Source of the DNA: a virus
Direction: 5' to 3' (one strand)
Virus record (IMG/VR): IMGVR_UViG_3300033155_001149
Location: 1 to 23,496 of that record
Length of the DNA stretch: 23,496 bases
The notes below the pieces were generated by a model that saw only the letters and a program-made list of their open reading frames with translations, did not search any database and was not told where the DNA came from. Of this stretch, positions 8,117-15,487 are shown in pieces; the stretch's first letter is position 1, and each line of letters opens with the position of its first letter. The position numbers and the translations under genes are program-made.

Positions 8117-9243
8117 GTTTATCAATAAGAGTCAACGGAAAACCGTTCACACATTTTCAAAACGCAACCGTGATGCGTTCCATTGAAAGTCTGTGCGGTC
8201 GTTTCACGTTGACATCATCGGCGGACGACAACGAACTGTTTCCAGTCCTTGCCGGTGATGCAGTCGAAATCCTTGCGGATGACGTGACGATCCTGACAGG
8301 ATTTGTTGACAAGTCGGGGGGATCATATGATGACAAATCACATCAGATCACCGTCAACGGACGTGACAGACTTTCAGACCTTGTCGACAGCACGGTTGCG
8401 AGGGCAGTTGAATTTTCCCCGAACATCGGACTGGAATCAATCGTCAAACACGTTCTGCGTGATCTGGGAATTGATGTCGAAGTCATAAACAATGCAGGAA
8501 AGATTGAAAATTTCACCGAAACAGAAATTCAATCCGAAGGGATCGGGCAAAATGCATTTCAGTTCCTTGAATCGCTTGCACGAAAACGTCAGGTTCTACT
8601 GACATCTGATTTCAAAAGTAACATTGTCTTGATCCGTGGCAATACAGGAAAAATCAAAACGCCCCTGAAACATATCAAAGGCGGACAACGCACTGGACAA
8701 CGTGGAAGACTGACGACAAGTGGTGACGACAACAACATCAAGTCCGCACAATGGGACTATGATCTGTCAAACCGTTTCAACAAATACACTGTTCAGGCGC
8801 AACTTGTCACGACTTTTTTGGGTGCGGGAACAACGCCGGAAGACGCTGTGACGCAATCGGGATCGGCAACTGATGACCAGATCAGAAAAACCCGTGTTCT
8901 GGAAATCAATTCCGAAGAAAATGCGGACGCATCAACTGCGGGTCTGCGTGCAATCTGGGAAGCAAACATTCGCAGAGCACGTTCTTTTTCATATTTCTGC
9001 ACCGTGCAGGGTCATTCGGTTGACGGCGCACCGTGGGATTTCAACAAACTGGTTCACGTTTCAGATGTCTTCGCCGATTTAAGTTCAGAATTTTTAATAA
9101 AACAGGTTGATTTTTCATATAATAAAACGAAGGGAAGTTCTTCAAAAATAGGTATCACATATAAAGATGCATTCACATTGCAAGCGGAACAGGATGCACG
9201 GGAATCATCACAGGGTGATCAAGGGGATAGTTTTTTCGTATGA
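8113..9243 (+). CDS. Baseplate hub protein, Mu gpP-like (T4 gp27 family)
   Basis: A 376-residue protein close in length to Mu gpP (about 379). It forms the trimeric hub that adapts the six-fold tube to the three-fold spike. The N-terminal beta barrel shows the usual pattern (LSIRVNGKPFTHF, IESLCGRFTLTSS, PVLAGDAVEILADDVTILTGFVD, residues 3-70), then ITVNGRDRLSDLVDS and the helical LESIVKHVLRDLGIDVEV. After these come AFQFLESLARKRQVLL (about 150) and the second barrel. The gene is coupled at both ends by ATGA overlaps, to gpN-like and gp45-like genes. The order N-P-45 is conserved in Mu-like tails. Confidence 0.88.
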   Translation: MSLSIRVNGKPFTHFQNATVMRSIESLCGRFTLTSSADDNELFPVLAGDAVEILADDVTILTGFVDKSGGSYDDKSHQITVNGRDRLSDLVDSTVARAVEFSPNIGLESIVKHVLRDLGIDVEVINNAGKIENFTETEIQSEGIGQNAFQFLESLARKRQVLLTSDFKSNIVLIRGNTGKIKTPLKHIKGGQRTGQRGRLTTSGDDNNIKSAQWDYDLSNRFNKYTVQAQLVTTFLGAGTTPEDAVTQSGSATDDQIRKTRVLEINSEENADASTAGLRAIWEANIRRARSFSYFCTVQGHSVDGAPWDFNKLVHVSDVFADLSSEFLIKQVDFSYNKTKGSSSKIGITYKDAFTLQAEQDARESSQGDQGDSFFV

Positions 9244-9902
9244 ACCAGACTTTCAACATAATTGCGACAATTAAAAAATGCACACAGATGATCAAACAGG
9301 CGTTTGTTTCAAAGGTGTCTGATGATTCGTCTGCATATCCGCAAGTGCAAGTCACGCACAACGGGAAGACTGGTGATGCAATACGGTTTTCACCATATGG
9401 TCTTTTTTCAAATGCGCCTGATGGAAGTTTTGTTTTATTATTAAATATTAACGGACAGGAATCAGTCAAGTTCGCAATCCCTGCATCGACAATAAATCGA
9501 TATAAGAATGCGAAGAAAGGTGAATGCGGACTGTATAATGAATTGACGAAAAGTTTTGTCTTGATGCATGAAGATGGTTCGATTCATGTTGATTCAAAAA
9601 AAGATTTGAACATCGATGTGGTCGGGAATGTGAATGCGAACATCGGCGGAAATCTGGATGCAAAGATCGAAGGGACTGCAACTGTTGAGTCGGTCGGGGT
9701 CATGACGCTGAAAGCTCCGACCATCAAACTTGAAGGTGCGATTCAGCTTCTGGGATCAGTCATAGGAAATGCAACTGGAAATTCAATCAATGCACCAGAC
9801 GGATTGAAAACTGGATCACTTGACTGGGAAACACATTATCACGCACAGGGAAATGATGACGACGGCGATGTCGAACAGGACACAGGACAACCACAATCAT
9901 GA
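9240..9902 (+). CDS. Baseplate central spike, Mu gp45-like
   Basis: A 220-residue spike protein (Mu gp45 is about 197). It trimerises under the hub and makes first contact with the outer membrane. The N-terminal OB-like part holds YPQVQVTHNGKTGDAIRFSPYGLFSNAPDGS (residues about 33-63), the family hallmark. A C-terminal beta-helix with short glycine-rich turns follows (DLNIDVVGNVNANIGGNLDAKIEG). Near the end is HYH (residues about 197-199), the H-x-H motif that binds a metal ion at the tip of such spikes. After it comes an unusually acidic and glutamine-rich tail (GNDDDGDVEQDTGQPQS) in place of the usual short proline/glycine end. The start overlaps the hub stop and the end overlaps the gp46-like start. 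Confidence 0.87.
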   Translation: MNQTFNIIATIKKCTQMIKQAFVSKVSDDSSAYPQVQVTHNGKTGDAIRFSPYGLFSNAPDGSFVLLLNINGQESVKFAIPASTINRYKNAKKGECGLYNELTKSFVLMHEDGSIHVDSKKDLNIDVVGNVNANIGGNLDAKIEGTATVESVGVMTLKAPTIKLEGAIQLLGSVIGNATGNSINAPDGLKTGSLDWETHYHAQGNDDDGDVEQDTGQPQS

Positions 9903-10348
9903 TTGATGTAAAATTAATAATTGATAGTGAAGGACGATTCGACATTTCGTTCACAGAAGGCGACTTCACACTGGAAGATGGTTTTGACACTGCGCTGTAT
10001 GTTTCTTTATTTACAGACGCCCGTGCGCCCGCAAACCTTGTCCCAGTTCCTGAACATCGACGGGGATGGATGGGTGACATCGTCAGTCCCGTGGAAGGTC
10101 GTTCACTGGGGGGTCTGTTGTGGTTAGTTGATCAAAGACGACTGACGCAGGACACGTTGAATGATTCGGTTTCCTATGCACGCAAATCAGTGAAATGGTT
10201 TGTGGAAGATAAATGGTTGAACGGAATCGACGTCAGTGGTATAATTGTTCCACGTTCGGGGATTCGATTGTTCGTTGTTCCGACAGCACTGAACGGGCAG
10301 GTTGAAACAACAAGAACGCTCGATCTGTGGAAATTAACAGGGAATTAA
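9899..10348 (+). CDS. Baseplate wedge protein, Mu gp46-like
   Basis: A 149-residue member of the phage GP46 family, functionally like T4 gp25 in attaching the wedge to the hub and starting sheath assembly. Diagnostic segments are EGDFTLEDGFDTALYVSLFTDARA (residues about 20-43), RRGWMGDIVSPVEGRSLGGLLWLVDQRRLTQDTL (about 54-87) and the helix YARKSVKWFVEDKWLNGIDV. The length is normal. The start overlaps the spike stop (ATGA) and only three bases separate its stop from the baseplate J start, in keeping with the conserved 45-46-47-48 order. Confidence 0.9.
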   Translation: MIDVKLIIDSEGRFDISFTEGDFTLEDGFDTALYVSLFTDARAPANLVPVPEHRRGWMGDIVSPVEGRSLGGLLWLVDQRRLTQDTLNDSVSYARKSVKWFVEDKWLNGIDVSGIIVPRSGIRLFVVPTALNGQVETTRTLDLWKLTGN

Positions 10349-10351
10349 AAA

Positions 10352-11671
10352 ATGACTTTACCGTATAAGACACAGCAACAGATCACTGATCGGGTTCGGG
10401 GCGACATCGGTGCAATTGACGGTCTTGACCCGACATTGTTTGCAACATTCATCAGACCCCTTGCGGAATCAGGCGGAAACAGAAGTTTTGATCTTCAAGA
10501 ACTTATCAGGCTACTTGAAAAAATGTCGTTCCCCCAGACTGCGATTGATACATATCTTGATCTGTGGTTGTCATATGAAGGACTGACGGGTGATCCCGCA
10601 ACTGGAAGTGAAGGTGCAATCACACTTGAAGGAACGATCGGGAAGACACTTGATGCAGATGACGAACTGAATTCGGAAGACAGTGTGGTCTATGCATTGA
10701 CGGCGGGCGTCACGTTTGCAAATCAATTGATCAATGTCACCAGTCTGACCAGATCAGGAACGACGGTCACGGCAACAACACCGTCGGCGCATAGCCTTGC
10801 GACAGGAATTGATATCGACATTCTGGGTGCAGTTGAAACCGACTATAATGGAACATATGAAATCATCGTGTTGTCTGCAACGACATTCACATATGAAATC
10901 ACAACAACACCGACAACCCCTGCAACTGGAACAATCACGGCAGATTTTGACGGGGCGTTCGGGGAAGTTGTTTCGACGGTCGTGAATGATTCTAAAAATG
11001 ATGTCAATGTCAATCTGGATAGTGGTGCAAAACTGACACTGTCAATTCCCGTGATCGGCATTGAATCAACTGCACGGGTTCAGTTCACAGGGATCACAGG
11101 CGGTGCGGACGCTGAATCAAATGAATCGAAGTTCAGTCGATTGATGCAGTCACGCACGAATCCTGTTGCGAATTTCAATCCCACTGCAATCACAAAAGAA
11201 TGTTTGAAGGTTTCAGGCGTCACACGGGTGAAGGTGAAAAGAATCACACCATATGTCGGCGCAGTCACGATCCTGTTTGTCAGAGACAATGACAGCAACA
11301 TCATTCCCGACGGCGGGGAAGTGCAGGACGTCAGGGATGTTCTTCTGGAAATTCTGCCCGCACAATCGTCAGAAGACGATCTATTTGTCACTGCGCCGAC
11401 ACCAGTTTCAACGAATTATGATTTCGCATCCATCAGTCCAGACACGCCGACAATGCGGGAAGCAGTTGACGCAAGTCTTGATGCATTTTACAGGGACAGT
11501 GTGACATTCGAACAGGACATCACGGAAGACAAATATCGCAGTGCAATCATTGACACGGTTGATCCTGAAACGGGTGAAATTTTACAATCGTTCACACTTA
11601 ATTTACCATCTGGGGACATTCCCGTCACAACAAATGAAATCGGAATCAAAGGGACGGTGACATTCGCATGA
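10352..11671 (+). CDS. Baseplate J-like protein (Mu gp47-like) with FCCH-like insert
   Basis: A 439-residue baseplate J protein that builds the wedges (T4 gp6-like). Its N-terminus shows the family pattern (LIRLLEKMSFPQTAIDTYLDLW, then LEGTIGKTLDADDELNSEDSVVYAL, residues about 51-117), and the C-terminal half shows GITGGADAESNESKFSRLMQ and VSGVTRVKVKRITPYVGAVTILFV. Between them, residues about 124-198 form a separate beta unit with SAHSLATGIDIDILG and DYNGTYEIIVLSATTFTYEI, the classic FCCH signature; many J proteins lack it. The insert is related in pattern to the one in the tail terminator-like gene. The start follows the gp46-like stop by three bases, and the end overlaps the next start (ATGA). 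Confidence 0.9.
   Translation: MTLPYKTQQQITDRVRGDIGAIDGLDPTLFATFIRPLAESGGNRSFDLQELIRLLEKMSFPQTAIDTYLDLWLSYEGLTGDPATGSEGAITLEGTIGKTLDADDELNSEDSVVYALTAGVTFANQLINVTSLTRSGTTVTATTPSAHSLATGIDIDILGAVETDYNGTYEIIVLSATTFTYEITTTPTTPATGTITADFDGAFGEVVSTVVNDSKNDVNVNLDSGAKLTLSIPVIGIESTARVQFTGITGGADAESNESKFSRLMQSRTNPVANFNPTAITKECLKVSGVTRVKVKRITPYVGAVTILFVRDNDSNIIPDGGEVQDVRDVLLEILPAQSSEDDLFVTAPTPVSTNYDFASISPDTPTMREAVDASLDAFYRDSVTFEQDITEDKYRSAIIDTVDPETGEILQSFTLNLPSGDIPVTTNEIGIKGTVTFA
10721..10945 (+). other. FCCH-like beta unit inserted in baseplate J (protein domain)
   Basis: Codons about 124-198 encode a single well-formed FCCH-type repeat: 'aHsLatG..i.i.G...DYNGTY.i.vlsaTTFtYei'. It splits the usual J-protein N-terminal domain and is the clearest copy of the unit also present in degenerate form at 1020-1496. 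Confidence 0.65.
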
Positions 11672-12285
11672 TGAATCGGTTTGACATATCAAAAGAAGAC
11701 AGTGCATTTTTGCTTGCGTCCCATCTTCCGAAGGGCAGAGTCTGGGAAGGCGGGTTTGATTCGTCAAAGAACTTCGGAATGTTGGTCGGCGCAATGGCTG
11801 TTGAATATTATCGGTTGACGGTTCTGTGCGAAACCCTGTCGAACGAACTGAACATTCGAAAAACAACCGATCTTCTTCCCGAATGGGAAAAGTCGGTCGC
11901 AATTCCGAACGACTACTTTTCAAACACAGAATCGATTGAACGACGCCGTGCACAGATTGAACAACTGTTTTCAAACTTCGGGGGCGTTCAAACGGCGGAT
12001 GATCTGGTTCGGGTTGCATTGTTCTTCGGTTTTGATATAACAGTGACTGCGGGAAGTGATTTTGATGAAACACCAGAAGTTTTCCCGCTGACGTTTCCAC
12101 TGCCTTTTTCAAAAAGCAGAAGGGAAACCGGACACACAATATATGTTCATATAATCGGTCAGGTTTTGGAAGGGACAGTCTTTCCACTTCCTTTTCCGAT
12201 TCCATTTGAAACACAGGCTGAACATTTTTTGCGGTTGATATTTGAAATTTTAATTCCCGCAAATGTTCAATTGATTTTTTATTAA
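11668..12285 (+). CDS. Baseplate protein, Mu gp48 / DUF2313-like
   Basis: A 205-residue protein of the DUF2313 family (Mu gp48, YmfQ), a tail-tube initiator/fibre-connection protein of the baseplate. The N-terminus has the expected ASHLPKGRVWEGGFDSSKNFGMLVGAMAVEY (residues about 17-47), followed by TTDLLPEWEKSVAIPNDYF and the RRRAQIEQLFSNFGG helix. The C-terminal part has two near-identical hydrophobic patches, FPLTFPLPF and FPLPFPIPF (residues about 139-180), a small internal duplication. It begins by ATGA overlap with baseplate J, and an AAGGGGG site for the fibre starts within its TAA. Confidence 0.85.
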   Translation: MMNRFDISKEDSAFLLASHLPKGRVWEGGFDSSKNFGMLVGAMAVEYYRLTVLCETLSNELNIRKTTDLLPEWEKSVAIPNDYFSNTESIERRRAQIEQLFSNFGGVQTADDLVRVALFFGFDITVTAGSDFDETPEVFPLTFPLPFSKSRRETGHTIYVHIIGQVLEGTVFPLPFPIPFETQAEHFLRLIFEILIPANVQLIFY

Positions 12286-12294
12286 GGGGGAAAT

Positions 12295-13530
12295 ATGCGA
12301 GATATACAAACAAAAACTGACGGCGTGTCAACGCTTCCTGCGAGTCAGTACAATGCAAACCTTTTGAACGAACTTCAAAACGCAGTTGAATCCGTGGGAA
12401 TCACACTTGATCCCGAAGGGGGCGCAGACACGAATCTGTTCATGTTAGCACAAACCCTTGCGACTTATGCGTTAGACGGTGGATTTTATCAGGATTCAGG
12501 GACTGCGAACACATACGTTCTGTCAAAAATCATTGCAACATTCAAATCACCAGAAGACTATTTCAACGGAATGTCTGTGTCGTTCGTTGTGGGAAACACA
12601 AACACAGGTGTGTCCACGATCAATGTCGCTGGACTGGGTGCTAAATCTTTAAAAAGTGCGGGCAGTCTTGCGCTGAAACTGGGTGATCTGCCGAAGGGCG
12701 CAGTCGTATCCGCAAGATACAATGGAACGGACTTCATCATTGAAAGCGTTGCAAGACCACAGACATCGGGTGACAATCTGTTGCTGAATTCAAAATTCAA
12801 TATCAATCAACGTGAAGTTTCGGGGGCGGTTGTTTTGGGTGCTGGCGTTTATGGTCACGATCGATGGAAGGGTGGTTCGGGTGGTTGTTCATATACGTTT
12901 GCGCAAGCACTGGGGGTCACTACTATCACAATATCGGCGGGAACACTTGTTCAAGAGGTTGACGGGGACAATGTTATTTCAGGTGATCACGTTTTGAGTT
13001 GGACAGGAACAGCACAGGCGCAAGTTGACGGGGGTGGTTATGGCGACACGGGCGAAGTCGTTGAAACGCTTGTCGGCGGAACAAACGCAGTCATTGAATT
13101 CGGGACTGGAACTGTTTTAAAAACACAGCTTGAATTCGGGACAATTCCATCATCATTTAAAAATTTATCGGGCGAAATCGATCTTGATAAATGTCAGGAT
13201 TATTTCGAAAGAATCAAGGCCGATGTTAATCAAATTTCATTTGGTGTGGGACAGACAAGAATTTCAACCATCGGTGACGTTAACATCAGTTATAGTGAAA
13301 AGCGAATCATACCATCTGTGTCATTGTCAAGCACTGCATCTGAATTTGCTATTTTTCACAGGCAGACACACACAGCATGCACGAATACAAGCGTCGTCGG
13401 AGGTTCAGTTGGGCGCAAGTCTTGTCGGGTTACTGGCACAACTGCGAGTGTATTGACTGCGGGTGAGGGTGTGCAACTTACTGCAAATACTACAACAAAT
13501 CCATATATCGACATTGATGCAGAAATTTAA
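12295..13530 (+). CDS. Tail fibre / receptor-binding protein
   Basis: A 411-residue fibre preceded by AAGGGGG (12284-12290). Residues about 1-60 form an attachment region (LPASQYNANLLNELQNAVES). Residues about 62-155 resemble collar domains found in many fibres (YVLSKI, YFNGMSVSFVVGNTNTGVSTINVAGLGAKSL, GAVVSARYNGTDFII). From about 161 a carbohydrate-binding-like domain begins with NLLLNSKFNINQREVS and AGVYGHDRWKGGSGGC, ending near CQDYFERI. A C-terminal head of unknown receptor follows. Base use differs from most of the window: six of the roughly 29 GAG triplets lie in this one gene, which fits more recent acquisition of host-range sequence. The exact receptor cannot be inferred. Confidence 0.8.
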   Translation: MRDIQTKTDGVSTLPASQYNANLLNELQNAVESVGITLDPEGGADTNLFMLAQTLATYALDGGFYQDSGTANTYVLSKIIATFKSPEDYFNGMSVSFVVGNTNTGVSTINVAGLGAKSLKSAGSLALKLGDLPKGAVVSARYNGTDFIIESVARPQTSGDNLLLNSKFNINQREVSGAVVLGAGVYGHDRWKGGSGGCSYTFAQALGVTTITISAGTLVQEVDGDNVISGDHVLSWTGTAQAQVDGGGYGDTGEVVETLVGGTNAVIEFGTGTVLKTQLEFGTIPSSFKNLSGEIDLDKCQDYFERIKADVNQISFGVGQTRISTIGDVNISYSEKRIIPSVSLSSTASEFAIFHRQTHTACTNTSVVGGSVGRKSCRVTGTTASVLTAGEGVQLTANTTTNPYIDIDAEI

Positions 13531-13539
13531 GGGGGGGGG
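13531..13539 (+). promoter_or_regulatory. Poly-G ribosome binding site
   Basis: Nine consecutive G residues directly after the fibre stop (TAA 13528-13530) and 8 bases before ATG 13548. It is an extreme form of the AGGGGG sites used elsewhere here; homopolymer slippage could change its length. Confidence 0.6.
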
Positions 13540-13547
13540 ATTTTATA

Positions 13548-13865
13548 ATGGTAAAAAAATATAAAAAAATGCCTGACGGCATGATCAAAGACATTGAAAC
13601 AAATACGTTTTTTTCAGAAGGCAACAATAATATTGCGTCGAAGCAATATGAAAAATGGAAGGCAGACGGAAACACGCCGTCGCCCGCACAGACAGCAACT
13701 GAAAAGACGAAGGAAAAAAACACAAACATTCTGAACATTCAGTTTGAAATTGTCGAATGTGTTCTTCGGAAAAACTGTGCGAAGGATGAAGGGTTCACCG
13801 ATGTTGAAACAAACTTTGACAACAGGATCACTGCACTGCGGGAAAAACTGGCGGACTTGGTATGA
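13548..13865 (+). CDS. Small fibre-associated protein (XkdW-like N-terminus)
   Basis: A 105-residue protein right after the fibre gene. The N-terminal half (KKMPDGMIKDIETNTFF, NNNIASKQYEKWKADGNTPSPA, residues about 6-47) has the 'I......Nrd...Y..Wla.GN.P.PA' pattern common in short proteins that follow phage fibres, including XkdW-type and fibre-assembly proteins. The second half is a predicted helix or coiled coil with two cysteines (VECVLRKNC, then NRITALREKLADL). A role in fibre assembly or attachment is inferred from pattern and position. The start is set by the nine-G tract, and the end overlaps the next ATG (ATGA). Confidence 0.65.
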   Translation: MVKKYKKMPDGMIKDIETNTFFSEGNNNIASKQYEKWKADGNTPSPAQTATEKTKEKNTNILNIQFEIVECVLRKNCAKDEGFTDVETNFDNRITALREKLADLV

Positions 13866-14461
13866 TAGCAGAATTCTTTCTTTGCGCATTTGTGTTCGCC
13901 CTGTTGAATCGTGTCAGGGGTTCGGAACTGAAAGTCTGGTTCATCAGACTTGATCCCGTTGCGACGTGGTTGATTGCGGGAATTATATCGTTGATGATTT
14001 ACATCCCGACACACAACAACTGGTACATCATCGGCGGTCTGCTTTATGTTGTCGGCGAACGTCCTGCATGGGGGAAGTGGATCGGGACATGCATTGACGG
14101 CGTCTGTCGGTTCAGTCAAAAAGGGGGAATCATCGGTGCGATTGCGAACATGATCGTTTCTGAAAAACAAAACTGTGTTTTGCACAGCAAAGTCGCACTG
14201 ACTATTCGGGGCGCATACTGGTTCGCACCGTGTCTTCTGTTCGCATATCACATCATGATTCTGGACATTCTGACTGTGTTGTCTGGGATCGCAGTGATTG
14301 CGATTTGTTTTCCGATCAGCGTTGCACTGGGGAAGGTTCTTCCCGTGCCCGCAATGTGGGTGACAAAGCCTGTGACATGGACAACAGTGGTCTGGTCGAA
14401 ATCTGAATTGATATATGGTTTTATACAGGGCGCAGTCCTGTGGACTTTACTTTTGAAATAA
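13862..14461 (+). CDS. Polytopic phage membrane protein of unknown function
   Basis: A 199-residue protein with several hydrophobic segments: residues about 2-16, 33-48 (ATWLIAGIISLMIYI), 53-65 (YIIGGLLYVVG), two between about 119 and 160, and 183-198. Between segments is a conserved-looking GERPAWGKWIG loop followed by a longer soluble stretch with SQKGGIIGAI. Similar 'R.aWGkW.G' membrane proteins occur in phage genomes near tail or lysis genes, but I do not know their role. It could act in lysis, superinfection exclusion or DNA entry. It begins by overlap with the preceding gene (ATGA) and its stop (14459-14461) runs into a short ATCTGA repeat. Confidence 0.65.
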   Translation: MIAEFFLCAFVFALLNRVRGSELKVWFIRLDPVATWLIAGIISLMIYIPTHNNWYIIGGLLYVVGERPAWGKWIGTCIDGVCRFSQKGGIIGAIANMIVSEKQNCVLHSKVALTIRGAYWFAPCLLFAYHIMILDILTVLSGIAVIAICFPISVALGKVLPVPAMWVTKPVTWTTVVWSKSELIYGFIQGAVLWTLLLK

Positions 14462-14483
14462 TCTGAATCTGAATCTGATCTGA
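14461..14483 (+). repeat. Short ATCTGA tandem repeat
   Basis: Three perfect ATCTGA units (14461-14478) plus TCTGA (14479-14483) lie between the membrane protein stop and the CGGGGG ribosome site of the next gene. They may be a replication-slippage tract in the spacer. Confidence 0.7.
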
Positions 14484-14496
14484 ACGGGGGTTGAAC

Positions 14497-14955
14497 ATGA
14501 AGTCAAAAGAGGTCATCGGCAAACTTGAATATCGGGATGTGATTCGTGCAATCGCAATCGGGTTGTTGTGTTGGTTAGCAGTCACCGTCCACAACAGGGA
14601 TCGGGACACGGCGGTGTCCATTGAAAGACTGACGGGAACATTGAACACAATTGATGGTCGTCATGAACGCACGCAACAGGATGTCGGGTCGGCGTTGATT
14701 CGAATCGGTCAACATTCTGCACAGATCGGAAAACTGGACACACGGGTTTCAAGACTTGAAATCAAAACCGATATGTTGTCACCGAATTTTTCATCACTGT
14801 TGTTGCCGAATTTTTCATCAATGATCGGTGAAGTCATAACAATCGACGATGATGAAATCTACAATCCCGATGATGACATCATCAAACCCAGTGATCTTGA
14901 AACGGTCTTCCCGATAGTGGGAAGAAACGAAGACGACACATCTGGTTCGGGATAA
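14497..14955 (+). CDS. Single-span membrane protein with coiled coil (possible i-spanin-like)
   Basis: A 152-residue protein with a short basic N-terminus, one membrane segment (VIRAIAIGLLCWLAVTV, residues about 15-31), and a long helix with heptad spacing (about 38-95; RLTGTLNTIDGRHERTQQDV, LDTRVSRLEIKTDML). A disordered acidic tail follows. ATG 14497 is chosen over an upstream TTG at 14491 because CGGGGG ends at 14490 with good spacing. The topology (N-in, coiled coil outside) and size resemble an inner-membrane spanin, and the last position in the late operon is a common lysis location. However, I saw no nested lipoprotein frame, so this is only a possibility. The tail contains a duplicated PNFSS motif. 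Confidence 0.6.
   Translation: MKSKEVIGKLEYRDVIRAIAIGLLCWLAVTVHNRDRDTAVSIERLTGTLNTIDGRHERTQQDVGSALIRIGQHSAQIGKLDTRVSRLEIKTDMLSPNFSSLLLPNFSSMIGEVITIDDDEIYNPDDDIIKPSDLETVFPIVGRNEDDTSGSG
14782..14820 (+). repeat. 24-bp-spaced direct repeat in coding sequence
   Basis: CCGAATTTTTCATCA occurs at 14782-14796 and again at 14806-14820, giving PNFSS twice at an 8-codon interval in the membrane-anchored coiled-coil protein. Confidence 0.8.
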
Positions 14956-14976
14956 AATTTTCCGTTAAAATCCCAT

Positions 14977-15017
14977 AAAAAAAACGCCCGATCTTTTCGA
15001 CTTTGATCAGGCGTTTT
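14977..15017. terminator. Bidirectional terminator between convergent operons
   Basis: CGCCCGATC (14985-14993) pairs with GATCAGGCG (15005-15013) with one mismatch across an 11-base loop. The stem is preceded by eight A and followed by TTTT, so it can stop transcription of the plus-strand late genes. On the other strand the same A run gives a U tract for the minus-strand genes. It sits exactly where the two operons meet. Confidence 0.85.
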
Positions 15018-15150
15018 CTGCTTTTGGGTCTTAATATATTTTAACATTTTATATCACACTGTCATTCCCCCTTTTTCTTTGTGGTTAATAACATTTTTTA
15101 AATCATTCTATAAAAGTATAATACAATAATATAATCGACCCGCACAAAAG
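15018..15150. other. AT-rich gap between the operons
   Basis: About 130 bases with no credible gene. The plus strand from about 15090 is rich in TATAAT-like words (TATAAAAG, TATAATAC, ATATAAT), but I see no matching -35 box at good spacing. Read on the minus strand, an AAAGGGGG ribosome-site-like sequence at about 15069-15076 is followed only by a three-codon frame, so it may be a relic of a deleted gene. Confidence 0.45.
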
Positions 15151-15450
15151 TCAAGATTCATTCGTTGACCTGATCAATTTCAGGACGTCCGTGATCTTGA
15201 TCGACTTGCAATCATACTGGACAATCTTTTTCTGATCATATATTCCCATGTGTTCAAGTGCGCATAATCGTTGCACGGCATCCCCTGATTTGCGTTCTGT
15301 GCCGTCTTCGTCGATTTCGTGCACAAACCCTTGTCGCAGGACGTAATATCGCACAGAAGACAAGATGCGGTCGTGTAGTTGCATAAAATAGACGAACCGG
15401 AACAGGTGGTTTTCGTATTTTTCCATGAACTTTGTGAGCCATGTTGACAT
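15151..15450 (-). CDS. Hypothetical phage protein, last gene of the minus operon
   Basis: A 99-residue protein of unknown family. It has an aromatic, helical N-terminus (MSTWLTKFMEKYENHLFRFVYFMQLHDRIL), a central RYYVLRQGFVHEIDEDGTERKSGDA that reads like a strand-turn-strand, and a helical end (TDVLKLIRSTNES). There are no membrane segments or recognised motifs; the layout of helix plus short hairpin could be a small DNA-binding or regulatory fold, but nothing proves it. ATG at 15450 is preceded on the minus strand by AAAAAAGGGTTGAAAC, a fair ribosome site. It is the most distal gene before the terminator, 37 bases after its neighbour. Confidence 0.6.
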   Translation of the reverse strand: MSTWLTKFMEKYENHLFRFVYFMQLHDRILSSVRYYVLRQGFVHEIDEDGTERKSGDAVQRLCALEHMGIYDQKKIVQYDCKSIKITDVLKLIRSTNES

Positions 15451-15487
15451 GTTTCAACCCTTTTTTGTTTGCATGTTCCTGTTTTTG

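Noticed and set aside
11603-12358. 251-residue minus-strand frame
   Set aside because: It lies opposite the gp48-like gene, which has clear family motifs; no ribosome site, and its composition (arginine/serine/proline-rich) is that of an antisense shadow.
13217-13220. Scarcity of GGCC and CTAG (about one of each noticed)
   Set aside because: Avoidance of palindromic tetramers is common in phages and I did not count these words rigorously, so it is not listed as a finding.
14859-15047. 62-residue minus-strand frame across the terminator
   Set aside because: Its start is 20 bases beyond the nearest GGGGG and the frame runs through the hairpin terminator and the end of the opposite gene.
15090-15135. 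TATAAT-like words on the plus strand
   Set aside because: No -35 box at proper spacing and transcription would run antisense into the minus operon; AT-richness alone explains them.
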